64,000 nt of DNA from an uncultured Actinomycetes bacterium (GTDB lineage: Bacteria > Actinomycetota > Acidimicrobiia > Acidimicrobiales > RAAP-2). Below, one piece after another: positions 62,179 through 64,000 of this stretch; position 1 is the first letter of the stretch; each line of letters starts with the position of its first letter. The notes below the pieces were generated by a model. That model made no database searches. It was not told the DNA's origin and was given only the letters and a program-made list of their open reading frames with translations. The position numbers and the translations under genes were made by a program. The stretch covers positions 1 through 64,000 of the forward strand of contig CAIKCI010000035.1 of assembly GCA_903825895.1 (NCBI GenBank), in the 5' to 3' direction.

Positions 62179-63300
62179 GTGCTAATCGGAGTCCCAAAAG
62201 AAATTAAATCAGACGAATATCGCGTAGCGATCACGCCGTCAGGTGTTCGTGAGTTGATCAACGCTGGGAACGACGTCGTCATCGAGACGAATGCAGGCGT
62301 AGGTTCGGCGATCACCGATGCTGACTACGTTGCTCAAGGGGCAAAAATCGTCGACGACGTCGACGATATTTGGGCATCAGCAGACATGATCATGAAGGTG
62401 AAGGAGCCGATTGCTGAAGAATATCCACGACTTTCAGCTCGTAAAGACCAAGTGCTGTTCACCTACCTGCACTTAGCGGCCTCTCTTCCGTGTACCGAAG
62501 CCCTCGTTGCAGCAGGCAACACGGCAATTGCCTATGAAACCGTTCGGATGGCGAATAACTCACTTCCACTGTTAACGCCGATGAGCGAAGTGGCAGGCCG
62601 AATGGCTCCCATCATGGGGGCGTATCACTTGAAGCGTGCATCTGGCGGACGAGGAACCTTGATCTGCGGTGTTCCAGGCGTAGACGCCGCCAAGGTGGTT
62701 GTCCTCGGTGCAGGTGTCGCCGGGATGGCCGCGGCAACGCTGGCGCTTGGGATGCAAGCGCACGTGGCACTCTTTGATCGAAACTTGGATCGCTTGCGTG
62801 AGATGGACCACCACTTCAAGGGAGAAGTTCAAACGGTGGCCTCGTCTCAACACGCCATAGAGGAATATCTCAAGGATGCCGACATTGTCATTGGAGCAGT
62901 CCTCGTCGTCGGTGCGCGAGCACCGAAGCTGGTCACCGACGATATGGTGGCCACGATGAAGCCAGGCTCGGTGCTGGTCGATATCTCAGTCGACCAAGGC
63001 GGATGCTTCGAGTCGACGAGAGCCACCACGCATTCGGACCCTACGTTCAAGGTCCATGAGTCGCTGTTTTATTGCGTGGCCAATATGCCCGGGGCATACC
63101 CGAACACCTCAACCCAAGCGCTGGCTAATGCCACATTGCCCTACGCAATCGAGATTTCTCGTCACGGATGGCAGAGCGCTGTACAGTCCGATCAAGCATT
63201 GGCCGAAGGTGTAAACGTCGTCAACGGTGAGATTACTTACGAGCCTGTCGCTGACGCCCACGGGATGAACTTCCGACCGCTTGAGGCGTTTTTAAACTAA
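62179..63300 (+). CDS. ald: Alanine dehydrogenase
   Basis: 373 residues, the normal length. The N-terminus MLIGVPKEIKSDEYRVAITP holds the pyruvate-site Arg; Lys75-type residue is in MIMKVKEP and the catalytic His in FTYLHLAA. The NAD fold has VVLGAGVAGMAAATLALGM. It deaminates alanine to pyruvate, producing NADH and ammonia. In this cluster it would recycle the alanine made by the putrescine-pyruvate aminotransferase. GTG 62179 follows AAGGAG. Its stop shares the CTAA tetramer with the thiolase gene. Confidence 0.94.
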   Translation: MLIGVPKEIKSDEYRVAITPSGVRELINAGNDVVIETNAGVGSAITDADYVAQGAKIVDDVDDIWASADMIMKVKEPIAEEYPRLSARKDQVLFTYLHLAASLPCTEALVAAGNTAIAYETVRMANNSLPLLTPMSEVAGRMAPIMGAYHLKRASGGRGTLICGVPGVDAAKVVVLGAGVAGMAAATLALGMQAHVALFDRNLDRLREMDHHFKGEVQTVASSQHAIEEYLKDADIVIGAVLVVGARAPKLVTDDMVATMKPGSVLVDISVDQGGCFESTRATTHSDPTFKVHESLFYCVANMPGAYPNTSTQALANATLPYAIEISRHGWQSAVQSDQALAEGVNVVNGEITYEPVADAHGMNFRPLEAFLN

Positions 63301-64000
63301 ACGATCGAGGCGTCGAGTTCGGTACCGAGCACGGAGACAAAGGAGACCATCTCTCCCGGGTAGCCCCCGAGATTGTGGGTCATGGCTTTGGTGCTCTTGA
63401 GTTTGAGTTGTCGCTCTGGGGTGGCTTCGCCTCGCAGCTGGAGCCAACACTCGAAGATCATTCGCAGGCCCGAGGCACCAACAGGGTGGCCAAAACTCTT
63501 CAAGCCACCATCTGCGTTGACCGGCATCGCACCGTCAAGCTTGAACTTTCCATCCAGCACGTCTTGCCATGCAGAACCACGTTCAGCAAAGCCCAGGTCC
63601 TCCATCAACACGAGTTCTGTTGGAGTAAAACAGTCGTGGACCTCGGCCAAAGACAACTCGCTCACGGGATCGGTGATCCCCGCTTGTGCGTAGGCATCTG
63701 CGGCGGCTGCTTCGCATTCTGGGAAATGGGTGTAGTCAAATTCAGGATCGTTCAAGCCAGAACCAGAGCCTGCGGCAAAGGACAGTGCTTTGATGTACAG
63801 CGGCTTGTCGGTGTACTTCAGCGCGTCTTCAGCTCGAACCACGATGGCCGCTGCGGCGCCATCGGCAACGCCGGCGCAGTCAAAAACGCCAAGATCTCCT
63901 GCAAGTTTCGGTGAGTTACTGGCAGTCTCGACGCTGATCTCGCGGCGAAACTGTGCTCGAGGGTTCCGCGCACCGTTGTAGTGGTTTTTGACGGCAATTT
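63297..64000 (-). CDS. Thiolase (SCP-x type), partial
   Basis: The frame is open to the right edge, so only the C-terminal 233 or so residues are seen. The region has the thiolase C-terminal signatures EVHDCFTPTELVLMEDLG (His in the active site) and GGLKSFGHPVGASGLRM, and CAGVADGAAAAIV. This is the acetyl-CoA acetyltransferase/SCP-x-like thiolase group in beta-oxidation or sterol side-chain pathways. The nucleophile Cys lies beyond the window. Confidence 0.9.
   Translation of the reverse strand, partial: IAVKNHYNGARNPRAQFRREISVETASNSPKLAGDLGVFDCAGVADGAAAAIVVRAEDALKYTDKPLYIKALSFAAGSGSGLNDPEFDYTHFPECEAAAADAYAQAGITDPVSELSLAEVHDCFTPTELVLMEDLGFAERGSAWQDVLDGKFKLDGAMPVNADGGLKSFGHPVGASGLRMIFECWLQLRGEATPERQLKLKSTKAMTHNLGGYPGEMVSFVSVLGTELDASIV

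Overview
The window is a dense, moderately GC-rich stretch of bacterial chromosome. It holds about 55 protein genes and I found no rRNA, tRNA or CRISPR array. The gene set points to an actinobacterium outside the best-known genera, and Acidimicrobiia-like lineages would fit. The evidence is an AftD-type arabinofuranosyltransferase, F420-type enzymes (an LLM oxidoreductase and a Ddn-like protein), the imuA'-imuB-dnaE2 mutagenesis operon with a LexA box of the actinobacterial type, the clpS/DUF2017 pair, and many apparently leaderless GTG/ATG starts. The taxonomic placement is inference.

Layout. 1-10.1 kb: envelope genes (VTT/DedA-like membrane protein, trypsin-like protease, DPM1-like GT2, GT-C transferase, AftD-like protein, cyclopropane-fatty-acid synthase). 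10.1-18.6 kb: ArdC-like zincin, two rhodanese proteins (one fused to a metallo-beta-lactamase domain), LLM oxidoreductase, EamA-like transporter, an amidohydrolase/CoA-transferase operon, an NTF2-like protein and an alpha/beta hydrolase. 18.6-25.3 kb: a heterodimeric ABC exporter, then cytosine salvage (permease, cytosine deaminase, upp). 25.5-36.8 kb: a NodIJ-like exporter with two permeases, an orphan Tat-exported solute-binding protein, a methyltransferase, an MFS transporter, a Ddn-like protein, threonine dehydratase, a CoA-transferase/SDR operon and an AqpZ-type aquaporin. 36.9-42.9 kb: an MFS exporter and an olefin cluster oleA-oleBC-oleD with OleB and OleC fused. 43-51.2 kb: SRAP protein, DUF2017, clpS, a tandem double TetR regulator, an RHH protein, then the SOS-controlled imuA'-imuB-dnaE2 operon. 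51.3-55.7 kb: a DapB-like dehydrogenase, an SDR, and a Rieske oxygenase coupled to a membrane protein. 55.7-63.3 kb: a putrescine/amine catabolism cluster (FAD amine oxidase, class III aminotransferase, Lrp/AsnC regulator, aminobutyraldehyde dehydrogenase, APC permease, alanine dehydrogenase). A truncated thiolase reaches the right edge.

How genes work together. In cytosine salvage, the NCS1 permease imports cytosine, the deaminase makes uracil and Upp makes UMP. In the olefin cluster, OleA condenses two acyl-CoAs, OleD reduces the product, and the OleC and OleB domains form a beta-lactone and decarboxylate it. In the amine cluster, the aminotransferase would pass amino groups to pyruvate and alanine dehydrogenase would regenerate pyruvate.

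Genome-level patterns. About a dozen starts have a -10-like hexamer ending 6-7 nt before the start codon, as expected for leaderless mRNAs. Six convergent gene pairs overlap by exactly 4 nt and share a CTAA/TTAG tetramer as both stop codons. Two operons that both contain a CaiB-type CoA-transferase carry the same palindrome, CTGACGGGYCGTCAG, about 31-33 nt before their first codon.
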